Below the pieces are notes generated by a model. That model was not told the origin of the DNA. It was given only the letters and a program-made list of their open reading frames with translations, and did not search any database. 64,000 nucleotides of DNA from Pseudomonas quercus. GTDB taxonomy: Bacteria; Pseudomonadota; Gammaproteobacteria; Pseudomonadales; Pseudomonadaceae. The position numbers and the translations under genes are program-made. The stretch spans positions 620,001 to 684,000 of the forward strand of contig NZ_JAAVJI010000001.1 of NCBI RefSeq assembly GCF_012033695.1. The letters are read 5' to 3'. Below are positions 46,753-55,724 of this stretch, piece after piece; position 1 is the stretch's first letter; every line of letters starts with the position of its first letter.

Positions 46753-47042
46753 ATAGCACCTGCTTTATCAACGAAGTGGCCAGGCTGCGCACTAAGGCAA
46801 CTGCAATCGAACGAACAATGTGACAGGCAAGTTTTCATGTAGCCAGGCCTCGAAAGTTTCTATTCATGGCACGCTTGAGGGCGCGCCGCGAGGGAGTTTG
46901 CCGGAAGGCATGGCTCGGAAATGCTCCGTTTTCAGAGCTTAGCTTGAAGACTGAGCCTTGGGAACCCAGGAGAATATTTCCCCGTTTGAATGCCTGCCTT
47001 TGATCCGGCCAGCACTGTAGGGGGTTGGCCCCGCTATGAGTA
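46753..47042. other. Intergenic, probable promoter of the two-component operon
   Basis: No gene supported. The region should hold the promoter for the response regulator operon on the minus strand. I see no clear operator or hairpin. Confidence 0.35.
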
Positions 47043-47405
47043 TCAGATAGTTCTGAAATGGTTCTGGTCTGTAACCAATTCTAAGTACTGGCGGGTAAGT
47101 TGCGCTTGTTCAAAAGTTAGCGCTTGTTCGCGTAGGGGTTGCAGAGGGCCAAGCCTCAAACACGCTTGTTTTTTGAACGATGTATCACCGGTTAAAGCCC
47201 GCACCCATTCTCGACACGGTAGCGGGTTCAGGGGTAAGGCAAGCCCATGCATCAGGCTGATAATCGCTATCGATACCTCTGATTCATCAATACGCGTATG
47301 CAGTGCTACTGTCTTTCTCGAAGAATGATGTTGCCGGGCCGACAGCTCTCGCAGGCTGTCAGGCATCCCCCGCCGCTTGAACAGCCCGGCCCGGCGCGTC
47401 TCCAC
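47043..47405 (-). CDS. Hypothetical protein downstream of KfrA-like gene
   Basis: Up to 120 residues from a GTG at 47405; an ATG at 47366 would give 107. The composition looks protein-like (LTFEQAQLTRQYLELVTDQNHFRTI at the C-terminus) but no family is recognised. It follows the KfrA-like gene by 21 bases on the same strand and may be part of that operon. An overlapping plus-strand frame exists but is cysteine/serine-rich and less convincing. Confidence 0.4.
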   Translation of the reverse strand: METRRAGLFKRRGMPDSLRELSARQHHSSRKTVALHTRIDESEVSIAIISLMHGLALPLNPLPCREWVRALTGDTSFKKQACLRLGPLQPLREQALTFEQAQLTRQYLELVTDQNHFRTI

Positions 47406-47426
47406 TTCGTCCTTTGGTGATAACGT

Positions 47427-48455
47427 TTAACCACTACCCTTTGGGGTGGTGGTTTTTTTTTGCGCGGCCTGGCCAAGCTCGGCCGTGGCCTGTGCCTTGG
47501 ATTCAAGCAGTGCCTGCTCGGCCAGGTGTTGCCTCACGTGGGCCTCGGTCAATTCACGTGCCTGCGCCTGCAAGCGGTCTTCGGCGGCACGTAACGCTGC
47601 TTGCACGTCCGCGAGCTGGCTGGCCAGCACCTCCCTCGCCCCCTGGGCCTGGCCATGGGCCGTAGACAGGTGCGTGACCTGTGCCTGGAGTTGCTCGCTC
47701 TGCGCGCTCAGGGACGCGCCACGTTGTTCGGCCTGAGCCAATGCAGACTGCAGGCGCTCATTATCGCGGTTCAAGCGTGTCAGTTCACCCTGTTGTTCAA
47801 CCGTGGTGCGCTGGGCCTGGCGCAGTTCGGTGTGAAGGCCTTGAAGCTGAGTATCATGCTGCTGCTGGGCCTGTGCAAAGTGTGCCTGGCTAGACACACG
47901 GTAGGCCTCCAGCGCTTGCAACGCCTGGGCGTGCTTCTCTTCCAGCGCCACTGCGTGCTGTTGTTTGTCGGCGAGCCGCGCCTCCAGGTCCTTGCAGGCC
48001 TGGGTTAGCCCAGCATTATCGGCCTGCTTTGCGTGCAGCTCGGCCTGGGTAGCCTGCAATTGCCCCAGCGCCGATGCCAACGCTTCGTCTTTCTGAACCA
48101 GTGCCGTTTGCAGACCCTCTGCCCTGTTGGCCTGCTCCGCGGCCTGTGCGTGCAAACGATGTCGATGTTCGTCGAACGCCTCCTCCGCCGAATCGATGCG
48201 GGCCTGGGCTTCGTCGTGCAACCGGGCGGCGAGGCTATTGACCAGCGCCGTCAGCTCTTCACTGATCGACCCCGTGCCCTCGGCCAAGGTGCCTTCTGCC
48301 TGATCAAGCTCTTTGAGGTAGCGGTGAATCGTGCTCTTGGAGCCCGTATTACCCAGCTCAATGCGGATCGCGTCGATGCTGGGGTTCAGGCCCCGCGCCT
48401 TCAAGGCGTTGCGTGCCTTTTCCACGACCAGCTTGCTGATTCCAACGCGTGCCAT
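47427..48455 (-). CDS. KfrA-like DNA-binding coiled-coil protein
   Basis: 342 residues from the ATG at 48455 (MARVGISKLVVEKARNAL). The first 60 residues are a KfrA_N-type winged helix (GLNPSIDAIRIELGNTGSKSTIHRYLKELDQ). Nearly all the rest is a long alanine/glutamine/leucine-rich coiled coil. KfrA proteins are plasmid partition-associated regulators. A hairpin followed by nine T on the plus strand (47431-47461) overlaps its last codons. It is one of two adjacent KfrA-like genes, divergent from an integrase. Confidence 0.82.
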   Translation of the reverse strand: MARVGISKLVVEKARNALKARGLNPSIDAIRIELGNTGSKSTIHRYLKELDQAEGTLAEGTGSISEELTALVNSLAARLHDEAQARIDSAEEAFDEHRHRLHAQAAEQANRAEGLQTALVQKDEALASALGQLQATQAELHAKQADNAGLTQACKDLEARLADKQQHAVALEEKHAQALQALEAYRVSSQAHFAQAQQQHDTQLQGLHTELRQAQRTTVEQQGELTRLNRDNERLQSALAQAEQRGASLSAQSEQLQAQVTHLSTAHGQAQGAREVLASQLADVQAALRAAEDRLQAQARELTEAHVRQHLAEQALLESKAQATAELGQAAQKKTTTPKGSG

Positions 48456-48553
48456 CCGGGTCCTCTCTGGTGAGTGCACTAAGGGCACTATGATTACATA
48501 GTGGCACGAGTGCTTAGCTCGACTTTTTCACTGCTGCGAACGCCTTGCTTTCT

Positions 48554-49528
48554 TTATTGGGCGGTCGGGTTCTTTTTGACACGGGGCTTGCGAAGGGGCG
48601 CGGCCTGAAGTTGCGCGAGCTGCTGAGCCAGTGTTTCTGCGCGGGCTTGCTGCGAAACCGCGCTGTCACGCGCGGCTTCCAGTGCCTGTTGCAGCACGGA
48701 CAGCTGCGCTTCCAAGGCCTGGCGCTGTTGCTGGGCTTGCTCCGCCGTCAATTGCGCCCGTGCCTGATCCGAGGCGGCCTGTTGCGAGGCCTCGCTCAAG
48801 GCGGTACGGGCATGCTCAAGCCGACGTTGAAGGGTCTCCAACTGCTTCTGGAGTTCTCTGCGCTCCGCTTGCAGCGCCTTGTTGTCTTCACGAGCCCGGT
48901 CAACTTCACGATAGGCCCGGTCCTCGACACCTCGAACGTAGGTTTCCTGGGCCACGCGGGCCTGCTCTGCCTGGGCCTGCGCTTGCTGCAGCTGATCTTG
49001 CAGGCTGTGAACCTGTGCCTGCAGGCCTTCGTGCGAGGCTTGCAACGCCTCCCGCTGTTCGTGCAAGTCGTCTATCTGAGCAAGGCGCTGGTCCAGCAGT
49101 TGGGTCAGGTCCGCCAACCGTGTCTCGATGCCTTGGCGTGCTGTGATGGCTTCTTCGGCTTGTTGTCGCGCTTGGGCGACTGCGAGGCGAGCCTGCGTTT
49201 CCTGCTGAGCGACCTGTTCGCGCGCGTGCGCCAATACTTGGCGCTGCTCCGAGATGGAGTGCTCTACCACCGCCTGAGCCAGCGTTGTGGCTTGGCGCCA
49301 CAGGGCCAGGCATGCCTGCGCCACTTCAGTGGGCAGTTCAGGCAAGCGCGTTTCACCCCGCAAGCGCGTGGCCAACTGTTCCCACCACTGGTCCAGCAGC
49401 GCGCCCACGCGCGCCGGGCTCCCTCTCCCCAGCTCCAGGCGTACCCGCTCCACTGTCGGCCGTTCGCCACGGCTCAACACCGCATCTGCCGCAGCAAATA
49501 CCTCCTCCTCTGGTACACCTGTCGCCAT
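48554..49528 (-). CDS. Second KfrA-like DNA-binding coiled-coil protein
   Basis: 324 residues from the ATG at 49528 (MATGVPEEEVFAAADAVLSRG). The KfrA_N domain (RPTVERVRLELGRGSPARVGALLDQWWEQL) is followed by an uninterrupted coiled coil and a basic tail (RKPRVKKNPTAQ). It is distantly similar in plan to the next gene, so the pair probably arose by duplication and may form filaments or heteromers. The start lies 22 bases from an inverted repeat that precedes the integrase. Confidence 0.82.
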   Translation of the reverse strand: MATGVPEEEVFAAADAVLSRGERPTVERVRLELGRGSPARVGALLDQWWEQLATRLRGETRLPELPTEVAQACLALWRQATTLAQAVVEHSISEQRQVLAHAREQVAQQETQARLAVAQARQQAEEAITARQGIETRLADLTQLLDQRLAQIDDLHEQREALQASHEGLQAQVHSLQDQLQQAQAQAEQARVAQETYVRGVEDRAYREVDRAREDNKALQAERRELQKQLETLQRRLEHARTALSEASQQAASDQARAQLTAEQAQQQRQALEAQLSVLQQALEAARDSAVSQQARAETLAQQLAQLQAAPLRKPRVKKNPTAQ

Positions 49529-49549
49529 GAACAACCCCCCTAAGCTATA

Positions 49550-49582
49550 TTGGGTCTGATAATAGAATGTTATCCGACCTAA
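49550..49582. repeat. Inverted repeat with 13-bp arms and 7-bp spacer, recombinase-site-like
   Basis: TTGGGTCTGATAA (49550-49562), spacer TAGAATG, TTATCCGACCTAA (49570-49582). Eleven of 13 arm positions are symmetrical. Arm and spacer lengths match the crossover cores bound by tyrosine recombinases (dif-like). The site sits between the KfrA-like gene and the divergent integrase gene, so it may be an attachment core or the shared operator. Confidence 0.6.
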
Positions 49583-49618
49583 ACCGCACATATATTAAAT
49601 TAAAATACGTTGAACGTA

Positions 49619-50749
49619 ATGAATAATACACTTAAGCCGTCTTTGCTTTCTAGCCCTGTGCTTATGGCAGACGTATTGGCCCAAGAAGCCTCAGCGGCAG
49701 CCCAGGCCTTCATCGCAGCAGGCACGGCGGCCAACACCGTACGCAGCTACCGCAGCGCGCTGGCCTATTGGGCAGTTTGGTTAAAGCTCCGGTATGGTCG
49801 CGGCCTTGAAAGCGATCCACTGTCTGCTGCGGTCACAGTGCAGTTTGTGCTGGATCACCTCGCGCGCCCTTTAGGCGATGGGGCGTGGGCTCATCTCCTA
49901 CCGCCAGATGTCGACGCAGCCTTGGTCGCTGCGGGGGTTAAAACCAAGCCCGGGCCCCTGGCCTACAACACGGTCAGCCACCGGCTGGCCGTGATGGGCA
50001 AATGGCACCGCCTTCACGGCTGGGAAAGCCCCACCGACGCAGCCGCACTTAAAACCTTGCTCAGGGAGGCCCGTAAAGCACAGGCGCGTGAAGGCCTTGC
50101 CGTTCGCAAGAAAACAGCGATGGTGGCTGAACCCTTGCAAGCCCTTCTCGCCACTTGTACCGATGGTGTGCGCGGCTTGCGTGACAGGGCCTTGCTACTG
50201 CTGGCGTGGAGCGGTGGCGGTCGGCGGCGCTCTGAAGTGGTAGGTCTGCAGATAGGCGACGTGCGCCGCCTTGACGCTGATACGTGGCTCTATACCTTGG
50301 GCGCCACTAAAACCAATACAGGCGGCAGCCGGCGGGAAAAGCCCTTGCAGGGGCCCGCAGCGTCCGCCTTGGCGGCTTGGCTTGTAGCAGCGCCAGCGGT
50401 ATCCGGGCCGCTGTTCCGGCGCGTGCTCAAGGGTGGCAAGGTCAGCACGGCAGGCCTGTCAGGTGATCAGGTAGCGCGTATCGTTCGCCGTCGTGCCCAG
50501 TTGGCCGGCTTGGAAGGTGATTGGGCGGCCCACAGCCTACGCTCGGGGTTTGTCACAGAGGCCGGCCGGCAGGGTGTGCCGCTAGGTGAGGTCATGGCCA
50601 TGACGGAGCATCGCAGCGTCAGTACGGTCATGGGGTATTTTCAGGCGGGCTCGCTACTGGGTAGCCAAGCCACGCGGCTGCTCTCTACGCAGCAAGCGCC
50701 TGGGGAGGATAGCGCCGCACCCGTTACAGACGAAGGTAGCGAGGCCTGA
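49619..50749 (+). CDS. Tyrosine recombinase/integrase
   Basis: 376 residues from the ATG at 49619. Core-binding domain about 15-120 (TAANTVRSYRSALAYWAVWLKLRYG). Catalytic residues: Arg in GGRRRSEVVGLQIGD, Lys in LGATKTNTGG, His and Arg in AAHSLRSGFVTEAG, His in MTEHRSVSTVMGYFQ with the tyrosine in that segment. It differs from the integrase near 34 kb. Divergent KfrA-like genes and the inverted repeat suggest a self-contained module. A bidirectional terminator follows. Confidence 0.88.
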   Translation: MNNTLKPSLLSSPVLMADVLAQEASAAAQAFIAAGTAANTVRSYRSALAYWAVWLKLRYGRGLESDPLSAAVTVQFVLDHLARPLGDGAWAHLLPPDVDAALVAAGVKTKPGPLAYNTVSHRLAVMGKWHRLHGWESPTDAAALKTLLREARKAQAREGLAVRKKTAMVAEPLQALLATCTDGVRGLRDRALLLLAWSGGGRRRSEVVGLQIGDVRRLDADTWLYTLGATKTNTGGSRREKPLQGPAASALAAWLVAAPAVSGPLFRRVLKGGKVSTAGLSGDQVARIVRRRAQLAGLEGDWAAHSLRSGFVTEAGRQGVPLGEVMAMTEHRSVSTVMGYFQAGSLLGSQATRLLSTQQAPGEDSAAPVTDEGSEA

Positions 50750-50778
50750 ACGGGTGCGTACCCTATGGCGTAGGCAAC

Positions 50779-50804
50779 AAAAAACCCGCCGAAGCGGGTT
50801 TTTT
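50779..50804. terminator. Bidirectional rho-independent terminator
   Basis: AAAACCCGC-CGAA-GCGGGTTTT (stem 9 bp, GNRA-like loop) with A and T runs on both sides. It follows the integrase gene and can also stop transcription of the convergent chemoreceptor gene. Confidence 0.9.
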
Positions 50805-51012
50805 ATTCCAGACCATCCGACGTCCTGTCGGCGGCCTCCAAGGCCTGTGGTCGATCTTCCATGATACCCAGCGCCTTATCCGTGGCGCCGTTTGGATGTG
50901 CGTAGATTAAGGGGGTAAAGGTCTCCAGGCCAGAGCGATTTGCCGTACCGTCATGTAAGCCATTGCCTACACGTAGTGTGAGCCAGGCCGTAAGTGCTGG
51001 AAGCGCTCATAT

Positions 51013-52638
51013 TTACAGCTTGAACCGCCCTACCATTTGGTTCAGGTTCGAGGCCAGCCGGGACAGTTCATGACTGGAGGCGCTGGTTTGGTGTGCACCC
51101 TGGGCGGACCGTACGGATAGGTCGCGGATGTTTACCAGGTTGCGATCGACCTCTCTTGCCACCTGCGCCTGCTCCTCGGCAGCACTGGCAATCACCAGGT
51201 TACGTTCATACATCTGGCCGATCCCGCTAGCGATGTCTTCCAATGCGCGGCCTGCGCTCTGAGCCAGCGCCTGCGTGCTTTGGGCCCGGGTGGTACTGGC
51301 GGTCATGGAGGCCAACGCCTGGCTAGCGCCTTGGCGCATGCCAGACACCATCTGCTCGATTTCCTGTGTGGAATTCTGCGTCCGATGCGCCAGCGCACGG
51401 ACCTCATCGGCCACCACGGCAAAGCCGCGTCCAGATTCACCCGCCCGCGCCGCTTCAATAGCGGCGTTAAGGGCTAGCAAGTTAGTCTGTTCAGCAATGG
51501 CGCGAATCACGTCCAGTACCTTGCCGATCTCTTGGGACTGGTCCGCCAAGCGTTGCACCACACCCGATGTAGCCTCTACATCGCCCGACAGGTCCTCAAT
51601 AGCTGTGATGCTGTGCGATACCCGGTCCTGACCCAGCTGCGCCGCCTGGTTAGAGGCCTTGGAGGCTTCAGACGTGGACACCGCGTTACGTGCCACTTCA
51701 TCTACGGCTGCGCTCATTTCATTGACGGCTGTGGCGGCTTGTTCGATTTCGTTGTTCTGCTGCTGCAAGCCTCGCTCTGCGTCTTCGGTGATAGTGTTCA
51801 AAGCCTGCGCGGCAGTGGTCAGGTGAGTCGAGGAGGTCGAGATCTCACCAAGTGTGTCGCGCAAACGTTGTTGCATCTGAACCAGAGAACCCTGCAATTG
51901 GCTGACCTCGTCGCGCCCCTGTACATCGATACGGCCGGTAAGGTCGCCTTCGGCCACTTGCTGCGCCGCCTGTACCGCCAGCCTCAGTGGCAGAACGATG
52001 CTGCGGGTCAGCCACCAGGCCAGCACTACCGTGATTAGGGCTGCAGCCGCAATCACCAGCGCCACCACCCATCGAGACTGACGGTACTCAACTGCGGAGG
52101 CTTCCCCCTCACGCTCTATGCCCTTGCCATAAACGTCGCCTAACGCGGCCAATTGAGCACCGGTACCATCGACCACCGGCTTCATAGTGACTAGCAGTAG
52201 CTGGTTCAATGCCTCGCGGTCACCGCGGCGTGCCAATGCAAAGGAGTCTGCCATACCGCGTTGGTAGGCGGAGAAATCAGCCTTGAACTTGTCATACAGC
52301 GCCCGTTCTTCGGGCGTATCCACATAGCTTTCGTAGTCGGCGATGTTCTGCATCAACGCCTTATTGCGGGCCTCGTATTGGCTGACGTAGGTGTCGATAC
52401 TTGTAGGGTCAGGGTCCAGTGCCACCCGCAGCGAAATGGTGCGCACACGCAGCATGTTCTCCCGGATAGTGTCCACGATACGCAGGCTGGGAACCCAGTT
52501 GGTTTCAATCGCCACGGCCCTTTCGCGAATGCCCGACATTCGGGCCAGCGAAAACACCCCGAGCAGGGCCACCATCAGCGCAATAAGGCTGAACCCGAGC
52601 GCAGCGCGGGGAGCAATGTTCAAGTTACGTAGCGACAT
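51013..52638 (-). CDS. Methyl-accepting chemotaxis protein, four-helix-bundle sensor
   Basis: 541 residues. Transmembrane helix 1 at about 12-30 ([19 protein letters not shown]), periplasmic helical domain to about 188, helix 2 near 192-210, HAMP and a full signalling hairpin ([35 protein letters not shown]). It lacks a C-terminal CheR-docking pentapeptide. Ligand unknown; the 4HB type often senses organic acids or amino acids. Confidence 0.92.
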   Translation of the reverse strand: MSLRNLNIAPRAALGFSLIALMVALLGVFSLARMSGIRERAVAIETNWVPSLRIVDTIRENMLRVRTISLRVALDPDPTSIDTYVSQYEARNKALMQNIADYESYVDTPEERALYDKFKADFSAYQRGMADSFALARRGDREALNQLLLVTMKPVVDGTGAQLAALGDVYGKGIEREGEASAVEYRQSRWVVALVIAAAALITVVLAWWLTRSIVLPLRLAVQAAQQVAEGDLTGRIDVQGRDEVSQLQGSLVQMQQRLRDTLGEISTSSTHLTTAAQALNTITEDAERGLQQQNNEIEQAATAVNEMSAAVDEVARNAVSTSEASKASNQAAQLGQDRVSHSITAIEDLSGDVEATSGVVQRLADQSQEIGKVLDVIRAIAEQTNLLALNAAIEAARAGESGRGFAVVADEVRALAHRTQNSTQEIEQMVSGMRQGASQALASMTASTTRAQSTQALAQSAGRALEDIASGIGQMYERNLVIASAAEEQAQVAREVDRNLVNIRDLSVRSAQGAHQTSASSHELSRLASNLNQMVGRFKL

Positions 52639-52836
52639 GAGGGCCTCAAGGGGGCAGATTGTTGTCAGTGTTGTATGACCTCTATGTCGACCTTCTTCCC
52701 CGAGGCTTGAATCGTTTTAACGACAGGCGCCGGTTTCACATCATAAAGCTGTCTGCTCTTTTCATGTTATGAGACATCCTATAACTGACATGCTAAGGTT
52801 CGGCTACACCCTAAAAACAATAGCTGGAGAACAAAG

Positions 52837-53946
52837 ATGGGTAAAAACGACGTGCCGTCGGGCACGGTGCTGGCAGGTTCACGCCGTTCTTTTTTGAAGC
52901 AGTCCGCCACGCTGGCCGCCGCCACTGCAGTAGGCGCTGCCGCCTTGTCACGGGCCAGCACCGCCGCTGAGGCGATCAGCCAACGCTACCCCGATCCGTT
53001 GATCGAAGTACTCGACGACAGCTTCATGAGCTACCGCGTGTTCAATGCCGGTGTAGAGCGCCTTGCCACAGGCCTTCATTGGCCAGAGGGCCCGGTATGG
53101 TCCGGCGACGGTCGTTACCTGCTGTTCAGCGATGTGCCAAACAACCGCATCATGCGGTGGGACGAGATCAGCGACTCCCTGGGCGTGTACCGTTACAACT
53201 CCAATTTCTCCAATGGCCTGGCCCGAGACCGACAGGGCCGGCTGATCGTCTGTGAAGGATCGACCACCTCCACCGAAGGCCGCCGCGTTACTCGCACGGA
53301 GTACGACGGCCGCATTACCGTGCTGGCGGACCAGTTCGAGGGAAAGCGCTTCAATTCACCTAATGACGTCGTCGTCAAACGAGATGGTTCGATCTGGTTC
53401 ACCGACCCGCCCTTCCAGACCGGCAACAACTATGAGGGTCACAAGATCACGCCAGAGCTGCCAGACGCGGTGTATCGCATCGATGGGCAAACCCTCAAGG
53501 TCACACGGGTGATCGACAACTTTGCAGGCCCCAATGGCCTGTGCTTTTCGCCAGACGAGCGCACGCTGTACGTAGTCGAGGGGCGAGCCAAGCCCAACCG
53601 GCTGATATGGGCGTATGCGGTCAATGCCGACGGCACCCTAGGCGAACGTCGCAAACACATTGAGGCCTTGGAGTACGGTGCATTGGACGGCATGCGCTGT
53701 GATGAGGACGGGAACCTATGGTGCGGCTGGGGCAGCAACGGGGCGCGGGAAGCCAAGCCGGAGATGCTGGATGGGGTGCGGGTGTTCAACGCCCAAGGCA
53801 AGGCTATTGGCCATATCCACCTGCCTGAACGCTGCCCCAACCTGTGCTTTGGCGGCACTGCAGGTAACCGACTCTTCATGACCAGCTCTCACTCCTTGTA
53901 CGCCCTTTATGTGAATACGCGGGACGCCACGTTCAACCCGACGTGA
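52837..53946 (+). CDS. Tat-exported SMP-30/gluconolactonase family lactonase
   Basis: 369 residues. A twin-arginine signal ([21 protein letters not shown]) sends it folded to the periplasm. The beta-propeller repeats show SMP-30 motifs: [45 protein letters not shown] and [11 protein letters not shown], which contain the metal ligands. Family members hydrolyse sugar lactones such as gluconolactone. It is followed after 67 bases by a PAS chemoreceptor gene on the same strand. Confidence 0.85.
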   Translation: MGKNDVPSGTVLAGSRRSFLKQSATLAAATAVGAAALSRASTAAEAISQRYPDPLIEVLDDSFMSYRVFNAGVERLATGLHWPEGPVWSGDGRYLLFSDVPNNRIMRWDEISDSLGVYRYNSNFSNGLARDRQGRLIVCEGSTTSTEGRRVTRTEYDGRITVLADQFEGKRFNSPNDVVVKRDGSIWFTDPPFQTGNNYEGHKITPELPDAVYRIDGQTLKVTRVIDNFAGPNGLCFSPDERTLYVVEGRAKPNRLIWAYAVNADGTLGERRKHIEALEYGALDGMRCDEDGNLWCGWGSNGAREAKPEMLDGVRVFNAQGKAIGHIHLPERCPNLCFGGTAGNRLFMTSSHSLYALYVNTRDATFNPT

Positions 53947-54013
53947 GGTGGATCCCAGGCCTAAAGAACCTCCTGTGCGTGTCGATACGATGGCAAGCAC
54001 AGGAGTTCATGCC

Positions 54014-55327
54014 ATGTTCAATACACACCTCAAACAGCAGCTGGCTGCACAGGCTGCTGAGCTGCACCAGCTACGCCAGCTTCAGGAGAGCATGCGTTCG
54101 AGCATGATTGCCGTGACCCTGGACGCCGATTTCAATTTCACAGCGTTTAACGACCGCTTTCTCAGTACTGTCGGCTACCGGGCCGAGCAGCTTCAGGGCC
54201 GCCCGATGATGGAGATCATCCCTCGGTATGTGCTGGAGCTGCCTTGCTACCGCCGATTCCGCACGGCCATTGCCAACTTTGAAACGGTGGCTGACGATTA
54301 TCGCTACTTGCGCGCCGATGGCACCCTGGCCTGGCTGCGCTTCCAGTGGCAACCCATACGCAACCTGGACGCCAGCCTGTCTCACATTCAGGGGTACGCC
54401 TATGACGTCAGCAAGGAATTGGAAGTCGCCAAGCAGAACGCGGCCTTTATAGACGCGCTGCTACGGTCCACGGCGGTGATCGAATTCAATGTGGATGGCA
54501 CCGTGGTAAACGCCAACGACCGGTTCTTGCAAACCATGGGTTATACCCTGGAACAGCTGCGAGGCAAGCACCACCGTATGTTCTGCATGAGCGAAGAAAC
54601 CAGCTCGCCCGACTACCAGGCGTTCTGGGCTCAGCTCAATAGAGGGCAGTTCATGGCCGGCCGTTTTCGACGCGTGGACAGCCGCGGTAACGAGGTATGG
54701 CTCGAAGCGACCTATAACCCTGTGTACGACACCCAGGACAAACTCTGCAAGGTCGTGAAATTCGCCAGCGTCGTGACCGACCAGGTGCGCCGTGAGGCCG
54801 AGGTGCGGGAAGCCGCCACCGTGGCCTATGACATCTCCCAGCAAACCGATGCGACCGCCCAGCGTGGCGCGTCTGTGGTGAGCGAGACCGTGGGTACCAT
54901 GGAGCGCATTTCCAATGACATGCAATCGGCGGCCAACGTCATCGAGGCCATCGGCAAGCAATCGGTCGCCATTACCACGATCGTGCAAACCATTGGCAGC
55001 ATCGCTGCACAGACCAACCTGTTGGCGCTCAATGCTGCCATTGAAGCGGCACGTGCTGGCGATCAAGGGCGGGGCTTTGCGGTGGTTGCTGATGAAGTGC
55101 GGCAGTTGGCAGGCCGTACCAGCACTGCGACCGAGGAAATTGTCACTGTTGTGCAGCAGAACCAAAAACTGGTGGACGATGCCGTGCGCGACATCAGCCT
55201 GAGCAGTGAACAGGCCCAGCAAGGCCTGGCATTGGCCAACCAGGCGGGCGCTGTGATTGTGGACATTCAGGAGGGGGCACGGCAGGTTGTGAATGCGGTG
55301 GACCGGTTTGCCCGCGAACTAAGTTAA
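54014..55327 (+). CDS. Cytoplasmic PAS-PAS chemoreceptor (BdlA/Aer-like)
   Basis: 437 residues from the ATG at 54014, eight bases after GGAG. No membrane helix: two PAS domains (about 20-140 and 145-265, the first with [15 protein letters not shown]) precede a short signalling domain with the conserved tip ([36 protein letters not shown]). Such receptors sense redox state or cofactors inside the cell and can control biofilm dispersal. Confidence 0.9.
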   Translation: MFNTHLKQQLAAQAAELHQLRQLQESMRSSMIAVTLDADFNFTAFNDRFLSTVGYRAEQLQGRPMMEIIPRYVLELPCYRRFRTAIANFETVADDYRYLRADGTLAWLRFQWQPIRNLDASLSHIQGYAYDVSKELEVAKQNAAFIDALLRSTAVIEFNVDGTVVNANDRFLQTMGYTLEQLRGKHHRMFCMSEETSSPDYQAFWAQLNRGQFMAGRFRRVDSRGNEVWLEATYNPVYDTQDKLCKVVKFASVVTDQVRREAEVREAATVAYDISQQTDATAQRGASVVSETVGTMERISNDMQSAANVIEAIGKQSVAITTIVQTIGSIAAQTNLLALNAAIEAARAGDQGRGFAVVADEVRQLAGRTSTATEEIVTVVQQNQKLVDDAVRDISLSSEQAQQGLALANQAGAVIVDIQEGARQVVNAVDRFARELS

Positions 55328-55346
55328 GGCAACGGCTAGCGCAGTT

Positions 55347-55724
55347 CTACGGTACCTTTTCAAGCCATAGGGGGACACCCTGCCGGGTGTTCCCGCCATA
55401 GCGGCCCTTACCCACCGGGGTAAGCAACAACAGGGTTCGTTTAGCCCCGCTGGCAAACGCGACACCGTCGGGCTTGCTGGCCCAGGCCGTCACGGCCTCA
55501 CCTAGCCATACGGCTTCGCAGCCTGTACCCCTAACCTTGCCGTCGCTTACCAGCGTCAGGGTACAGGGCTGCTGTGGGGTGTGCGCTTCGAACAGTTGCC
55601 ACGTGCCTGCCAGCGCTGGCACGGGCACAGGTGCCAAGCTGCTAGCTGTGCACGGGGCCGTGGCGCTGATTGCCCAGCAGGCCACGCCCAACGCACAGGC
55701 CCTGAGCTTATTACACCACCACAT
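55347..55724 (-). CDS. aprI: Serralysin inhibitor, AprI/Inh family
   Basis: 125 residues from the ATG at 55724, which overlaps the protease stop by 14 bases. Signal peptide ALGVACWAISATAPCTA, then the Inh beta-barrel sequence (LAGTWQLFEAHTPQQPCTLTL; the two cysteines CTL and GTGCEAVWL form the usual disulphide). It inhibits the upstream metalloprotease in the periplasm and protects the producing cell. The overlap implies linked translation. Confidence 0.82.
   Translation of the reverse strand: MWWCNKLRACALGVACWAISATAPCTASSLAPVPVPALAGTWQLFEAHTPQQPCTLTLVSDGKVRGTGCEAVWLGEAVTAWASKPDGVAFASGAKRTLLLLTPVGKGRYGGNTRQGVPLWLEKVP

Noticed and set aside
46957..46980. Fourth hrp box
   Set aside because: GGAACC is present but no CCACNNA follows at 15 or 16 bases.
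46990..47328. 112-residue plus-strand frame
   Set aside because: Cysteine/serine-rich and overlapping a more protein-like minus-strand frame.
47431..47461. Rho-independent terminator on the plus strand
   Set aside because: The hairpin with nine T is clear, but it overlaps the last codons of a minus-strand gene and no convincing plus-strand gene precedes it; recorded only as part of that gene.
48545..49543. Plus-strand 332-residue frame opposite the KfrA-like gene
   Set aside because: It is leucine/cysteine/arginine-rich and mirrors the coiled-coil repeats of the real gene.
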